From assembly GCF_026898115.1 (NCBI RefSeq), contig NZ_CP114036.1, positions 1,178,001 to 1,242,000 of the forward strand: a stretch of DNA of 64,000 nucleotides, written 5' to 3'. How positions within the stretch are numbered: position 1 is the first letter of the stretch; each line of letters begins with the position of its first letter. Below the pieces are notes generated by a model. The model saw nothing but the letters and a program-made list of their open reading frames with translations, ran no database searches and was not told the origin of the DNA. Both the position numbers and the translations under genes were made by a program. The DNA comes from Streptomyces sp. S465 (lineage in GTDB: Bacteria; Actinomycetota; Actinomycetes; Streptomycetales; Streptomycetaceae). Positions 1 through 9,541 of this stretch are shown here, piece by piece.

Positions 1-189
1 GTACTGCTGGGCGTAGAAGTCCAGGGAGTACAGGCCGATCTTGGCGGCCTCCTGGATAATCGGCCAGGGGGTCTCCTCACGCTCGTCCCATTCGGCGGCG
101 GCGGGGCGCATGACGTCCGCGGCGAAGCCGTGGATCCAGTCGCGCACCGCCTTCTGATCGTCATTGAGCTCGAACGAGAACTCCGCCAT
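1..189 (-). CDS. Acyl-CoA dehydrogenase, N-terminal fragment
   Basis: Partial gene: 63 codons are visible from ATG at 189 and the rest lies beyond the left edge. The protein begins MAEFSFELNDDQ and continues with KAVRDWIHGFAADVMRP, then a WDEREETPW stretch. This is the start of the helical N-terminal domain of acyl-CoA dehydrogenases, which use FAD to introduce the 2,3 double bond into acyl-CoA in beta-oxidation or related pathways. It is divergent from a TetR gene with a shared operator region between them, which fits local regulation by that TetR. The catalytic Glu and FAD-binding motifs are outside the window, so substrate class cannot be judged. Assignment rests on the N-terminal pattern only. 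Confidence 0.8.
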   Translation of the reverse strand, partial: MAEFSFELNDDQKAVRDWIHGFAADVMRPAAAEWDEREETPWPIIQEAAKIGLYSLDFYAQQY

Positions 190-207
190 GACCCCTCCAC
201 GTGCTTA

Positions 208-236
208 TTACCTGCGGTAACCGCAGTCTGTTACCG
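208..236. promoter_or_regulatory. Nested inverted repeats, probable TetR operator
   Basis: Between the divergent acyl-CoA dehydrogenase and TetR genes lie overlapping perfect inverted repeats: TTACC-n3-GGTAA (208-220), CTGCGGT-a-ACCGCAG (212-226) and CGGTAAC-n8-GTTACCG (215-236). The last has 7-bp arms and the size expected of a TetR dimer site. Its position suggests that the regulator represses both its own gene and the dehydrogenase. The repeats are read directly; binding is inferred. Confidence 0.7.
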
Positions 237-355
237 ACGAGTAGGCGATGTCAACTCCCCCAGGCATCCGGGCCCCGCGGCCCCCGCGGGTGTTACGTTG
301 CGCAGTGCGCGGAGCGCGATCGCGCGTACGACATCGGGGGCGGGGAGGCAACCTC

Positions 356-1012
356 ATGCAGACCGGAACCAGTCAGCGAGCCGATCAGCGACAGGCGGCC
401 CAGCGCAGGCGCAAGGAGCTGCTGGAGGCCGCGGACCGGGTGGTGCTGCGCGACGGACCAGAAGCCTCGATGAACGCCATCGCCGCCGAAGCGGGCATCA
501 CCAAGCCCATTCTCTACCGCCACTTCGGCGACAAGGGCGGGCTCTACCGCGCGCTCGCCAAGCGGCACACCGACGCCCTGCTCGCCTCGCTGCGCGCGGC
601 CCTGGACGCGCCCGCCGACGACCGCCGGCAGCGCGTGGAGGCCACGCTGGACACCTATCTGGCGGCGATCGAGGCGCGGCCCCAGGTGTACCGCTTCCTG
701 ATGCACCCCGCCGACCACGGCCAGCCGGAGCTGGAGCAGAACTTCGACGTCGGCCACCACTCCGCCCCGCTGCTGCGCCGGCTCGGCGAGGAGCTCGCCA
801 CGGTGATCGCCGAGCGGCTGGAGCTGGGCCCCGGCGGCGACGAGGTGGCCCGGGTCTGGGGCCATGGGATCGTCGGCATGATGCACGCGGCCGGCGACTG
901 GTGGCTGCGCGACCGCCCCTGCGCGCGCGACCAGTTGGTGCGCCATCTCACCGATCTGCTGTGGGGGCGGCTGTCCCTGGCGGACGACCGGGTCGGCGCA
1001 CCGGGCTTCTGA
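356..1012 (+). CDS. TetR/AcrR family transcriptional regulator
   Basis: A 218-residue one-component repressor. The N-terminal helix-turn-helix (about residues 15-65) contains AIAAEAGITKPILYRHFGDK, the classic TetR recognition-helix pattern. The remainder is the variable helical ligand domain. ATG 356 is chosen because GGGGAGG sits 8 nt upstream and the HTH starts at the usual distance; an in-frame ATG at 248 would add 36 Arg/Pro-rich residues unlike the family. The gene is divergent from an acyl-CoA dehydrogenase, and the intergenic palindromes suggest that an acyl-CoA or fatty-acid-like ligand is sensed, which is inference. The stop codon lies inside a 28-bp tandem duplication. Confidence 0.9.
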   Translation: MQTGTSQRADQRQAAQRRRKELLEAADRVVLRDGPEASMNAIAAEAGITKPILYRHFGDKGGLYRALAKRHTDALLASLRAALDAPADDRRQRVEATLDTYLAAIEARPQVYRFLMHPADHGQPELEQNFDVGHHSAPLLRRLGEELATVIAERLELGPGGDEVARVWGHGIVGMMHAAGDWWLRDRPCARDQLVRHLTDLLWGRLSLADDRVGAPGF

Positions 1013-1044
1013 GCACACCGGGTCGGCGCACCGGGCTTCTGAGC
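987..1044. repeat. 28-bp perfect direct duplication spanning a stop codon
   Basis: Positions 987-1014 are repeated exactly at 1017-1044 (30-bp period). The first copy covers the last codons and stop of the TetR gene, and the second lies just downstream. This looks like a recent slippage duplication that left the reading frame intact because the original stop was kept. Confidence 0.95.
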
Positions 1045-1186
1045 CCCCGCCGCCCCGCCCGCCACTCGCACTCCGCCGGAATCCCGCTGTCGTCCCGCCG
1101 AACCGGCCCTGGGGGCCGTCCGGCGGATCCACGCACCCAGGACATCAGCGGCGCGCCCGTGACATCGGCGGCCCGCCGGACAGGCG

Positions 1187-1738
1187 CTACGCGTCCGCCG
1201 GCGCCGCCCAGGGGGCGCGGCGGGCCGCCCGCAGCGCCCTGCGCCGCCGCAGACCGGTGAGCCGGTCGGTGAACAGCCCGCCGTCCAGGTGGTCGCTCTC
1301 GTGCTGAAGACAGCGCGCGAAGAAGCCGGTGCCCTCGATCCGCACCGGCTCCCCGGTCATCGTCACGCCCTCGATCACCGCACGGTCGTACCGCGGCGTG
1401 CCCGCCTCGATGCCCGGCAGCGACAGACAGCCCTCCGGCCCCCGCACCGTCACCCCGTCGGCCGCCACCAGCCGGGGGTTGACGACATGCCCCAGATGGC
1501 GGTGGTCCTCGTCGTCCGGGCAGTCGTAGACGAAGACCCGCAGTCCCACACCGACCTGGTTGGCGGCGAGCCCCACCCCGTGCGCCGCGTACATCGTGGC
1601 GTACATGTCCTCGACCAGCAGCGCGAGTTCGGCGTCGAACGCGGTGACCTCCTCGCACGGTGCGCGCAGCCCCGGATCGCCGAGGAGCCGCAGGGGCCGC
1701 ACCGCTCCGCGGCTGCCCGGGATCGCACCATGTCGCAT
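1187..1738 (-). CDS. def: Peptide deformylase
   Basis: Metalloenzyme that removes the formyl group from the N-terminal methionine of nascent proteins. All three signature motifs are present in the 183-residue protein: GVGLAANQVGV (motif I), EGCLSLPG (motif II with the metal-binding Cys) and QHESDHLDG (motif III, HExxH-like, two His ligands and the catalytic Glu). Length is normal for the family. The start is placed at ATG 1738; a TTG at 1747 is an alternative. No strong ribosome-binding site is seen, so a short or absent leader is possible. It is divergent from murT. The C-terminal 25 residues are Arg/Ala-rich, as in other actinobacterial type I deformylases. Confidence 0.95.
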   Translation of the reverse strand: MRHGAIPGSRGAVRPLRLLGDPGLRAPCEEVTAFDAELALLVEDMYATMYAAHGVGLAANQVGVGLRVFVYDCPDDEDHRHLGHVVNPRLVAADGVTVRGPEGCLSLPGIEAGTPRYDRAVIEGVTMTGEPVRIEGTGFFARCLQHESDHLDGGLFTDRLTGLRRRRALRAARRAPWAAPADA

Positions 1739-1925
1739 GGCAGTCAAGCGTACGGGGCCCGACGGAGGGGGCCGGTGCGGGTGACGGAATTCGGGACCGC
1801 GGCCGGATCTCGATAGGCTGCTCCCCGACCGTGGCCTCCCGGCTGGCGATTCGGCGCGGAGGGGGCGTACCACCGGTGCTCGGGGGGCAGGAACGGCGCC
1901 GGTATGCGAGGAGGATCGAGAGACG

Positions 1926-3164
1926 ATGGCAGGCAACTCGGAGCCGCTGTCACCGCGGGCCAAGCTGGCCGTGACGGCGGGCAAGGCCGCGGCGGCGGTA
2001 TCACGGGCCGCGGGCCGCGGCAGTGGATCGGTGATCGGCGGCAAGGTGGCCCTGCGGCTCGACCCCGATCTGCTGAGCAGGCTGGCGCAGCACCTGGACG
2101 TGATCCTGGTGTCGGCGACCAACGGCAAGACCACGACCACCCGGCTGATCGCCGAGGCGCTGCGGGCGGCCGGCCCGGTCGTCTCGAACGCGCTGGGCGC
2201 CAATATGCCGGCCGGTATCACCTCCGCCCTGGCCGGCGGCTCCGACGCCCGCTACGGCGTCATCGAGGTCGACGAGAAGTACCTGGCCGGTGTGGCGCGC
2301 GACACGGAGCCCAAGGCCATCGCGCTGCTCAACCTCTCCCGTGACCAGCTCGACCGCGCCGCCGAGACCCGGATGCTCGCCGAGAAGTGGCGCGAGGGCC
2401 TGACCGGCAGCAAGGCCGTCGTGATCGCCAACGCCGACGACCCGCTGATCGTCTGGGCCGCCTCCTCCAGCCCCAATGTGGTGTGGGTCGCGGCCGGGCA
2501 GGAGTGGAAGGACGACGCCTGGTCCTGCCCGTCCTGCGGCGGTGTGCTCCAGCGCCCCGGCGACGACTGGGTCTGCGCGGAGTGCGGATTCCGCCGGCCG
2601 ATCCCCAGCTGGGCGCTGAACGGCGACTACGTCCTCGACCCGCACGGCGCGGCCTGGCCGATCCACCTCCAGCTCCCCGGCCGTGCCAACAAGGCCAACG
2701 CGGCCACCTCGGCGGCCGTCGCCGCCGCCTTCGGGGTGCCCCCGCAGGTCGCGCTGGAGCGGATGTACCACGTCCAGGCCGTCGCCGGCCGGTACGACGT
2801 GGTCACGTTCCAGCAGCGCCAGATGCGGCTGCTGCTGGCGAAGAACCCGGCCGGCTGGCTGGAGACCTTCTCGCTGATCGACCCGCCGCCCACCCCGGTG
2901 ATCCTCTCGGTGAACGCGCGCGGCGCCGACGGCACCGACACCTCCTGGCTGTGGGACGTGGACTACACCCGGCTCGCCGGGCACCCGATCTGCGTGATCG
3001 GCGACCGCAAGCTGGACCTCGCGGTGCGGCTGGAGGTCGCCGGGCTGGACTTCCGGGTCTGCGCGGACGTGGACGAGGCGGTGCGGATCTGCCCGCCCGG
3101 CCGGATCGAGACCATCGCCAACTACACCGCGTTCCAGGACCTGCGCCGCCGGGTCGGCAACTGA
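1926..3164 (+). CDS. murT: Lipid II isoglutaminyl synthase, Mur-ligase subunit MurT
   Basis: ATP-dependent subunit of the MurT-GatD complex, which converts the alpha-carboxyl of D-Glu in lipid II to D-isoglutamine at the cytoplasmic face. The 412-residue protein has the Mur-ligase P-loop ATNGKTTTT (residues 64-72), a DEKYL segment of the central domain, a four-Cys zinc ribbon inserted in that domain (Cys 201, 204, 217, 220) and a C-terminal DUF1727 region containing the WDVDY motif. The zinc ribbon distinguishes MurT from MurC-F ligases. GAGGAGGA lies about 10 nt before ATG 1926. It is followed after 24 nt by gatD, the obligate glutaminase partner. Confidence 0.95.
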   Translation: MAGNSEPLSPRAKLAVTAGKAAAAVSRAAGRGSGSVIGGKVALRLDPDLLSRLAQHLDVILVSATNGKTTTTRLIAEALRAAGPVVSNALGANMPAGITSALAGGSDARYGVIEVDEKYLAGVARDTEPKAIALLNLSRDQLDRAAETRMLAEKWREGLTGSKAVVIANADDPLIVWAASSSPNVVWVAAGQEWKDDAWSCPSCGGVLQRPGDDWVCAECGFRRPIPSWALNGDYVLDPHGAAWPIHLQLPGRANKANAATSAAVAAAFGVPPQVALERMYHVQAVAGRYDVVTFQQRQMRLLLAKNPAGWLETFSLIDPPPTPVILSVNARGADGTDTSWLWDVDYTRLAGHPICVIGDRKLDLAVRLEVAGLDFRVCADVDEAVRICPPGRIETIANYTAFQDLRRRVGN

Positions 3165-3188
3165 CCTGCGAGTACGAGAGGCACGAAG

Positions 3189-3926
3189 ATGCGTAGCACG
3201 AGCCAGAACGGCCTGCGTCTGGTGTGGGTCTACCCCGACCTGCTGAGCACGTACGGCGACCAGGGCAACGTCCTGGTGGTGGAGCGCCGGGCGCGTCAGC
3301 GCGGGCTGGACGTCTCCCGGCTGGACGTCCGCTCCGACCAGCAGATTCCCACCTCCGGGGACATCTACCTGGTCGGCGGCGGTGAGGACCGCCCGCAGCG
3401 GCTCGCCGCCGAGCGGCTGATCCGGGACGGCGGGCTGAACCGCGCGGTCTCCAACGGGGCCATCGTCTTCTCGGTGTGCGCCGGGTACCAGATCCTCGGC
3501 CATGAGTTCATCAACGACCTCGGCCAGCGCCAGCAGGGCCTGGGGCTGCTGGATGTGATCAGCACCCGCGGCGAGGGCGCCCGGTGCGTCGGGGACGTGC
3601 TGGCCGACATCGACGAGCGGCTGGGGCTGCCCCCGCTGACCGGTTTCGAGAACCACCAGGGCGTCACCCACCTCGGCCCGACCGCCCGCCCCTTCGCCCG
3701 GGTCCGGTTCGGCAACGGCAACGGCAGCGGCGACGGCTTCGAGGGCGCGTACAACGACACCGTCTTCGGGACGTACATGCACGGCCCGGTGATGGCCCGC
3801 AACCCGCACATCGCGGACCACCTGCTGAAGCTGGCCCTCGATGTGAACGCGCTGCCGCCGGTCGACGACCAGTGGTACGAGGCGCTGCGCAACGAGCGGA
3901 TCGCGGCCGCGACCCAGCCCGCCTGA
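3189..3926 (+). CDS. gatD: Lipid II isoglutaminyl synthase, glutamine amidotransferase subunit GatD
   Basis: Class I, CobB/CobQ-like glutaminase that supplies ammonia to MurT. In the 245-residue protein the nucleophile is Cys97 in FSVCAGYQILG, and the catalytic His is most likely His198 in TYMHGPVMARNP. Residues 60-65 (YLVGGGED) form the oxyanion-region glycine loop. There is no synthetase domain, so it must work with the upstream MurT; the 24-nt spacing suggests one transcript. Amidation of lipid II affects peptidoglycan cross-linking and lysozyme or beta-lactam tolerance in Gram-positives. Confidence 0.95.
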   Translation: MRSTSQNGLRLVWVYPDLLSTYGDQGNVLVVERRARQRGLDVSRLDVRSDQQIPTSGDIYLVGGGEDRPQRLAAERLIRDGGLNRAVSNGAIVFSVCAGYQILGHEFINDLGQRQQGLGLLDVISTRGEGARCVGDVLADIDERLGLPPLTGFENHQGVTHLGPTARPFARVRFGNGNGSGDGFEGAYNDTVFGTYMHGPVMARNPHIADHLLKLALDVNALPPVDDQWYEALRNERIAAATQPA

Positions 3927-4092
3927 GCCGCGGCCCGCTCGCTCGGGCGCCGCTCAGGCCCGGGATGCCCGTATGGCGGACATCCGGCGGACGACCGCGC
4001 CCCCGCCGCCCGCTCGCTTGTAGGGTGGCGGGGTTCCGCCGGACGACGCGGTCCGGCCGTCAGCCCCCATCGCAGACAGAGGTATGCGTGCC

Positions 4093-5118
<1,026 letters not shown>

Positions 5119-5191
5119 GCTGACGGGTTCTACGCTGGTGCGGGCACATATGGTGCGCACCGGGTAGGAGCAGGAAGGCCGGGGATACTCG

Positions 5192-6142
5192 ATGGATCAC
5201 GGCGGACACGGCATGACCATGGATCTGCCGCCGTTCACCCTCGCACGCGGGTTGGAGTTCGGTGGCGATCCGTTCTTCCTGGTCGGCTGTGTGCTGGCGC
5301 TCGGGTTGTACGGCTGGGGCGCCGCGCGGCTGTGGCGGCGCGGTGACGCCTGGCCGGTGGGGCGCCTGGTCTCCTTCGCGATCGGAGTGGTGACCATCGC
5401 GATCGCGATGTGCACCAAGCTGAACGACTACGGCATGGTCATGTTCAGCGTCCATATGGTGCAGCACATGATCATCAGCATGGTCTCGCCGATCCTGCTG
5501 CTGCTGGGCGCGCCGGTGACGCTGACCCTGCGGGCCCTCCCGGCGGCCGGGCGCGGCCGCAAGGGGCCACGGGAGCTGCTGGTCGCGCTGTTGCACAGCC
5601 GCTATGTGCGGATCATCAGCCATCCGGCGTTCACGATCCCGCTGTTCATCGCGAGCCTGTACGCGCTGTACTTCACCCCGCTCTTCGACTTCCTGATGGA
5701 GAGCAAGGCCGGGCACATCGCGATGATGGTCCACTTCCTCGCGGTGGGTCTGGTCTTCTTCTGGCCGATCATGGGTGTGGATCCGGGTCCGCACCGGCCC
5801 GGCTATGTGATGCGGATGCTGGAGCTGTTCGCGGGCATGCCCTTCCACGCGTTCTTCGGCATCGCGCTGATGATGGCGTCCGAGCCCATGGTCGGCGTCT
5901 ACGAGCACCCGCCCGCCTCGCTGGGCATCGACGCGCTGTCGGACCAGACCTGGGCGGGCGGTATCGCCTGGGCCTTCAGCGAGATCCCGTCGGTGATCGT
6001 CCTGGTGGCGCTGGTCCACCAGTGGTACAAGTCCGAGCAGCGCCAGGCGCGGCGGATCGACCGCACCGCGGACCGCGACGGCGACCAGGAGCTCGCGGCG
6101 TACAACGCCTATCTCGCCTCGCTCCAGTCCCGTAGCGGCTGA
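5192..6142 (+). CDS. CtaG/caa3-type cytochrome c oxidase assembly membrane protein
   Basis: A polytopic membrane protein of 316 residues with about seven hydrophobic segments and conserved His clusters (HMVQHM, MVHFLAVG, MPFHAFFG), matching the caa3_CtaG family linked to maturation of the CuA/CuB centres of cytochrome c oxidase. The N-terminus MDHGGHGM is His/Met-rich and could bind copper, which is inference. GGGGA lies 7 nt before ATG 5192. The C-terminal tail is charged and probably cytoplasmic. No oxidase structural genes are nearby, which is common for these orphan paralogues in Streptomyces. Confidence 0.85.
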   Translation: MDHGGHGMTMDLPPFTLARGLEFGGDPFFLVGCVLALGLYGWGAARLWRRGDAWPVGRLVSFAIGVVTIAIAMCTKLNDYGMVMFSVHMVQHMIISMVSPILLLLGAPVTLTLRALPAAGRGRKGPRELLVALLHSRYVRIISHPAFTIPLFIASLYALYFTPLFDFLMESKAGHIAMMVHFLAVGLVFFWPIMGVDPGPHRPGYVMRMLELFAGMPFHAFFGIALMMASEPMVGVYEHPPASLGIDALSDQTWAGGIAWAFSEIPSVIVLVALVHQWYKSEQRQARRIDRTADRDGDQELAAYNAYLASLQSRSG

Positions 6143-6193
6143 GGGCGGGGCCCCGCGGTCTGCTGGCGTCCGGACCCCCGGCCGCGAGACCAT

Positions 6194-6219
6194 GGACCCG
6201 GGCCTGGCGGCCCGGGTCC
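6194..6219. terminator. Hairpin after the CtaG-like gene
   Basis: Perfect 11-bp stem (GGACCCGGGCC / GGCCCGGGTCC) with a TGGC loop, 52 nt after the stop codon. There is no U-tract, as is usual for Streptomyces terminators. Confidence 0.7.
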
Positions 6220-6258
6220 TGGCGAAGGGGCGTCAGGACCGCCGTGAGGAGGTCGGGG

Positions 6259-6414
6259 ATGCCCGGATCCGCGAAGACGATGACGGTGGCCACGGTGGGG
6301 GGCCTGGTGCTGGTGACCGCCTACACCGTGACCCTGGGGAGCAACGGCTGGCTGTGGTTCAGCTGGGTGGTGCTCGGACTGCTGACCGTGGGGGTCGTGG
6401 TGGCCCGGGGCTGA
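6259..6414 (+). CDS. Small hydrophobic membrane protein (51 aa)
   Basis: A short gene supported by GTGAGGAGGT 7 nt before ATG 6259 and by strong GC bias in third positions. The product has two hydrophobic stretches, VATVGGLVLVTAYTVTL and WLWFSWVVLGLLTVGVVVA, joined by GSNGW, and is therefore probably a two-helix membrane hairpin. It has no recognisable domain. It lies between the CtaG-like gene and an epimerase, all on the same strand, but a strong hairpin separates it from ctaG, so it may have its own promoter. Function unknown. Confidence 0.7.
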   Translation: MPGSAKTMTVATVGGLVLVTAYTVTLGSNGWLWFSWVVLGLLTVGVVVARG

Positions 6415-6541
6415 GGAAACGCGCGCGGAACACGCCACGACGAGCCGGCCCGCCAGGGGCCGTGCGTGAGCCCAGCGGCGTGGAATCTGCCCGTGGCGAA
6501 GGAATGTGGGCAGCGGGGCACCAGGCCCGTAGCGTCCCGGC

Positions 6542-7603
6542 ATGACCACAGGAAGCGTATGTGTGATCGGGGCCACGGGACAGATCGGCCGGGCGGCGGT
6601 GCGCGCGCTCGCCGCCGAGGGATGGCGGGTGCGGGCCGCCTCACGCGGCGGGGGCCGCGACGAGAGCTGGCCCGCCGAGGTGGTGAGCGTGGCCGTGGAC
6701 CGGGACGACGACGCCGCGGTGGCCGCGCTGATCGGGGACGGCTGCGACGTGGTGCTGGACTGCGTCGCCTACGGCCGGGCGCACGCACGGCAGTTGCTGG
6801 GGCTCGCGGACCGGATCGGATCGGCGGTGGTGATATCCACGGCAGCGGTGTACGAGGACGACCAGGGCCGTGGCTTCGGCACCCAGGACCGGCCCGACGG
6901 CGCCCCGCGCTATCCGCTGCCGCTCACCGAGTCCCAGCGGACCGTCCCGCCGGGCGACGGCTACGGCGGCCGGAAGGTCGCGCTGGAGCGGGAGCTGCTG
7001 GCCGCCGGGGACCGGCTGCCGACGACGCTGCTGCGCGCCGGGGCGATCCACGGCCCGCACTGCCGTACCCCTCGTGAGCTGTACTTCGTCAAGCGGGCCC
7101 TGGACGGGCGGCCGGTGCGGATCCTGGCCTACGGCGGCCGCAGCCGGTTCCATCCGGTGCATGTGGACAACCTCGCGGAGCTGGTGCGGCTGGCCGCCCA
7201 CCGGCCCGGCTCACGGGTACTCAACGCGGGTGATCCGCAGGCCCCGACGGTCGCCGACATCGCCGCCGCCGTGGACGGGGTGCTGGGGGTGCGCGGCGAG
7301 CAGGTGCTGATCGCCGGAGAGCCGCCCAATCCGCAGGTCGGCAGCACCCCCTGGAGCCTGGCCCACCCCATGGTCTTCGACATGTCGGCCGCCGAGCGGG
7401 AGTTGGGCTACCGCCCGGTGACCGGCTACCCGGAGTCGCTGCCCGCGACCGTCGCCTGGCTCGCCGACCGGCTGGCGGACACCCCGGACTGGCGCGCGGC
7501 CTTCCCCGACATGGCCGCGGCCTACGACCCGATGTGCGATCTGTTCGACTACGCGGCCGAGGACGCATGGCTGCGCGGCGGCGGACATTCCCTCGCGCCC
7601 TGA
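6542..7603 (+). CDS. NAD-dependent epimerase/dehydratase family protein
   Basis: An extended SDR protein of 353 residues. The dinucleotide motif is near the N-terminus (VIGATGQIGRAAV). The usual YxxxK is represented by YGGRK in the sequence GDGYGGRKVALERELL, preceded by a STAAVYED segment holding the active-site Ser. GRSRFHPVHVDNLAELV is a conserved extended-SDR motif near residue 205. Substrate is unknown; a nucleotide sugar or isoflavone-reductase-type substrate is possible. A TAGCGT hexamer at 6530-6535 lies 6 nt before the ATG and no Shine-Dalgarno is present, so the mRNA is probably leaderless. Confidence 0.85.
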   Translation: MTTGSVCVIGATGQIGRAAVRALAAEGWRVRAASRGGGRDESWPAEVVSVAVDRDDDAAVAALIGDGCDVVLDCVAYGRAHARQLLGLADRIGSAVVISTAAVYEDDQGRGFGTQDRPDGAPRYPLPLTESQRTVPPGDGYGGRKVALERELLAAGDRLPTTLLRAGAIHGPHCRTPRELYFVKRALDGRPVRILAYGGRSRFHPVHVDNLAELVRLAAHRPGSRVLNAGDPQAPTVADIAAAVDGVLGVRGEQVLIAGEPPNPQVGSTPWSLAHPMVFDMSAAERELGYRPVTGYPESLPATVAWLADRLADTPDWRAAFPDMAAAYDPMCDLFDYAAEDAWLRGGGHSLAP

Positions 7604-7631
7604 CCACCGGGGCTCGTAGTCTCGGGCGGCC

Positions 7632-7734
7632 ATGACAGAGGTACGGATACGAGCGCCCGGCCGCGCGCGCTCGACAAGGAGACCGAGCGGATCGTCGCGT
7701 CCGGCGGCTGGACCGTCCGGCCGGGGAAACGGCA
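7632..7734 (+). pseudogene. Possible degraded small ORF between epimerase and tap
   Basis: After ATG 7632 the sequence reads [13 protein letters not shown] plausible continuation, LDKETERIVASGGWTVRPGK, is only in frame after a one-base shift near 7670. This suggests the remnant of a short coding region, but without a homologue it may be chance. The rest of the 7604-7779 gap holds only the hairpin at 7735-7765. Confidence 0.25.
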
Positions 7735-7765
7735 CCGGGCCCGTGCGGGGTGCGCACGGGCCCGG
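7735..7765. terminator. Strong hairpin downstream of tap
   Basis: Perfect 12-bp stem CCGGGCCCGTGC / GCACGGGCCCGG with a 7-nt loop, 15 nt beyond the tap stop codon on the minus strand. It can also stop transcription arriving from the epimerase on the plus strand. Confidence 0.85.
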
Positions 7766-7779
7766 CTCACCACCACGCG

Positions 7780-9429
7780 CTACTTGACGACCGCCGCGGC
7801 GGCCGCCTCCTTGGCGGCCTTCGCGTCCTTCGCGGCCGCGCCGGACTTCGCGGGTACCGGCGTGGCGTGCGGGGCGCAGGTCACGTCCTGGGCGTCCACC
7901 GTGCCCTTGAGCAGGTAGGCGTCCACCCGGTCGTTGACGCACGCGTTGACCAGACCGGTGACGCCGTGCGAACCGGCGTCCTTCTCGGTGATCAGACGCG
8001 AGCCCTTCAGCCGCTTGTGCAGCTCCACCGCACCCTCGTACGGGGTCGCGGCGTCACGGGTGCTCTGCACGATCAGCGTCTTGGGCAGCCCCTTGGCGGC
8101 TCCCACCTCCAGCGGGGTGTGCTGCTTGCTGCCCCAGGTGGCGCACGGCAGGTTCATCCAGGCGTTGGACCAGGTGAGGAAGGGGTAGTCGCGGTCCAGC
8201 CGGGTGTTGTCCCGGTCCCACTTCGACCAGCTGGTCGGCCACTTGGCGTCGGCGCACTCCACGGCGGTGTAGACGGCGTTGCCGTTCTCCGAGGCGATGT
8301 TGCCCGCGGTGTCGGACAGATCGGGGCCCGCGGCCTCGACCAGGGCCGTCTCGTCACCGGCGAGGTAGTCGCTCCACACCTGGGCGACCGTGGCCCACGA
8401 GGAGTCGTAGTACGGGGCACTCTGGAAGAACCCGAGCAGCTCGGCCGGGCCCACGACGCCGCCGATGGGGCTCTTCTTGGCGGTCGCGCGCAGCTTCTCC
8501 CACTGCTTCTGGACCTTCGCCGGGGTGTCGCCGATGTGGTAGGCGGCGTCGTTCTCGGCGACCCACGCCTTCCAGTCGTTCCAGCGCGTCTCGAAGGCGA
8601 CGTCCTGGTCCAGATTGGCCTGGTACCAGATCTTCTCCCGCGAGGGGTTGACCACGCTGTCCACGATCAGCCGGCGCACATGGGTCGGGAAGAGCGTCGC
8701 GTAGACCCCGCCGATGTACGTCCCGTAGGACACGCCCAGGTAGTTGAGCTTCTTGTCGCCGAGCGCGGCCCGGATGACGTCGATGTCACGGGCGGTGTTG
8801 GGCGTCGTCATATGCGGCAGCATCCAGCCGCTGCGCTCCTCGCACCCCTTGGCGTACTCCCGGGCCAGCGTGCGCTGGACGCGCTTGTCCGCCTCGCTGT
8901 CGGGCACCGGGTCGAGCTTGGGCGCCTTGGCGTACTCCTGGGGATCCACACAGGAGATGGGCGCGGAGTGGCCCACCCCGCGCGGGTCGAAGCCGACGAA
9001 GTCGTACGCCTTCGAGACCTTCGTCCACAGCGGGTTCTCGTTGGTGACCCGGGTCGGGAAGCGGAGCCCGGAGCCGCCGGGCCCGCCCGGGTTGTAGATC
9101 AGCGAACCCTGCCGCTCATCGGCGGTACCGGTGTTGCCGACGCGGTCCACGGCGAGCTTGATGGTGCGGCCGCCCGGCTTGGCGTAGTCGAGCGGCACGG
9201 TGACATAGCCGCACTGAATCGGCTTGGCCAGCCCCCAGTCGGCCGGGCAGTCCGTCCAGTCGATGCCCTGCTTGGCGGCCTTGGCCGCGGCCACCGCCAC
9301 CCCACGGGCCTCGGCGGCCCCTCCCGGAATCCGCTCCGAGGCCCCGGCCGTCGGGGCGGCCAGCGCACCGGTTATCAGCGCACCGGTGATCACACCGCCG
9401 ACCACGCCGAAGAGTGCTGTGCGTCTCAC
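7780..9429 (-). CDS. tap: Secreted tripeptidyl aminopeptidase (alpha/beta hydrolase)
   Basis: Serine peptidase that releases N-terminal tripeptides, in Streptomyces a major extracellular activity. The 549-residue protein starts at GTG 9429 with AGGGGGA 7 nt upstream; ATG 9447 lies within that ribosome-binding region and is unlikely. A signal peptide (MRRTALF, then a hydrophobic core to about residue 30) is followed by the mature enzyme: oxyanion segment YNPGGPGGSG (112-121), nucleophile Ser234 in GVSYGTYIG, and the C-terminal His in DAGSHGVTG. The C-terminal TAP domain has the expected Cys residues. An Ala/Lys-rich tail ends the protein. The AT-rich 112-nt gap upstream, with TTGATA and TGTACT about 19 nt apart, probably holds its promoter. 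Confidence 0.93.
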   Translation of the reverse strand: MRRTALFGVVGGVITGALITGALAAPTAGASERIPGGAAEARGVAVAAAKAAKQGIDWTDCPADWGLAKPIQCGYVTVPLDYAKPGGRTIKLAVDRVGNTGTADERQGSLIYNPGGPGGSGLRFPTRVTNENPLWTKVSKAYDFVGFDPRGVGHSAPISCVDPQEYAKAPKLDPVPDSEADKRVQRTLAREYAKGCEERSGWMLPHMTTPNTARDIDVIRAALGDKKLNYLGVSYGTYIGGVYATLFPTHVRRLIVDSVVNPSREKIWYQANLDQDVAFETRWNDWKAWVAENDAAYHIGDTPAKVQKQWEKLRATAKKSPIGGVVGPAELLGFFQSAPYYDSSWATVAQVWSDYLAGDETALVEAAGPDLSDTAGNIASENGNAVYTAVECADAKWPTSWSKWDRDNTRLDRDYPFLTWSNAWMNLPCATWGSKQHTPLEVGAAKGLPKTLIVQSTRDAATPYEGAVELHKRLKGSRLITEKDAGSHGVTGLVNACVNDRVDAYLLKGTVDAQDVTCAPHATPVPAKSGAAAKDAKAAKEAAAAAVVK

Positions 9430-9541
9430 GTAGGAATCCCCCTGCATTGTTGTGCCGCTGAGGCGACGATGATCACAGAGTGCCAGGAGAATTCTTCTGG
9501 CCCGCTTACCGCCGAGTACAGGGCAAACCGCCGTTTCTTTA

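Noticed and set aside
130..1260. A 376-codon plus-strand frame across the TetR gene
   Set aside because: Arg/Pro/Ala-rich shadow in another frame; the TetR frame has a Shine-Dalgarno and a clear HTH.
2001..3821. A 606-codon minus-strand frame opposite murT-gatD
   Set aside because: Low-complexity Val/Gly/His composition and no motif; it mirrors the GC3 bias of the real plus-strand genes.
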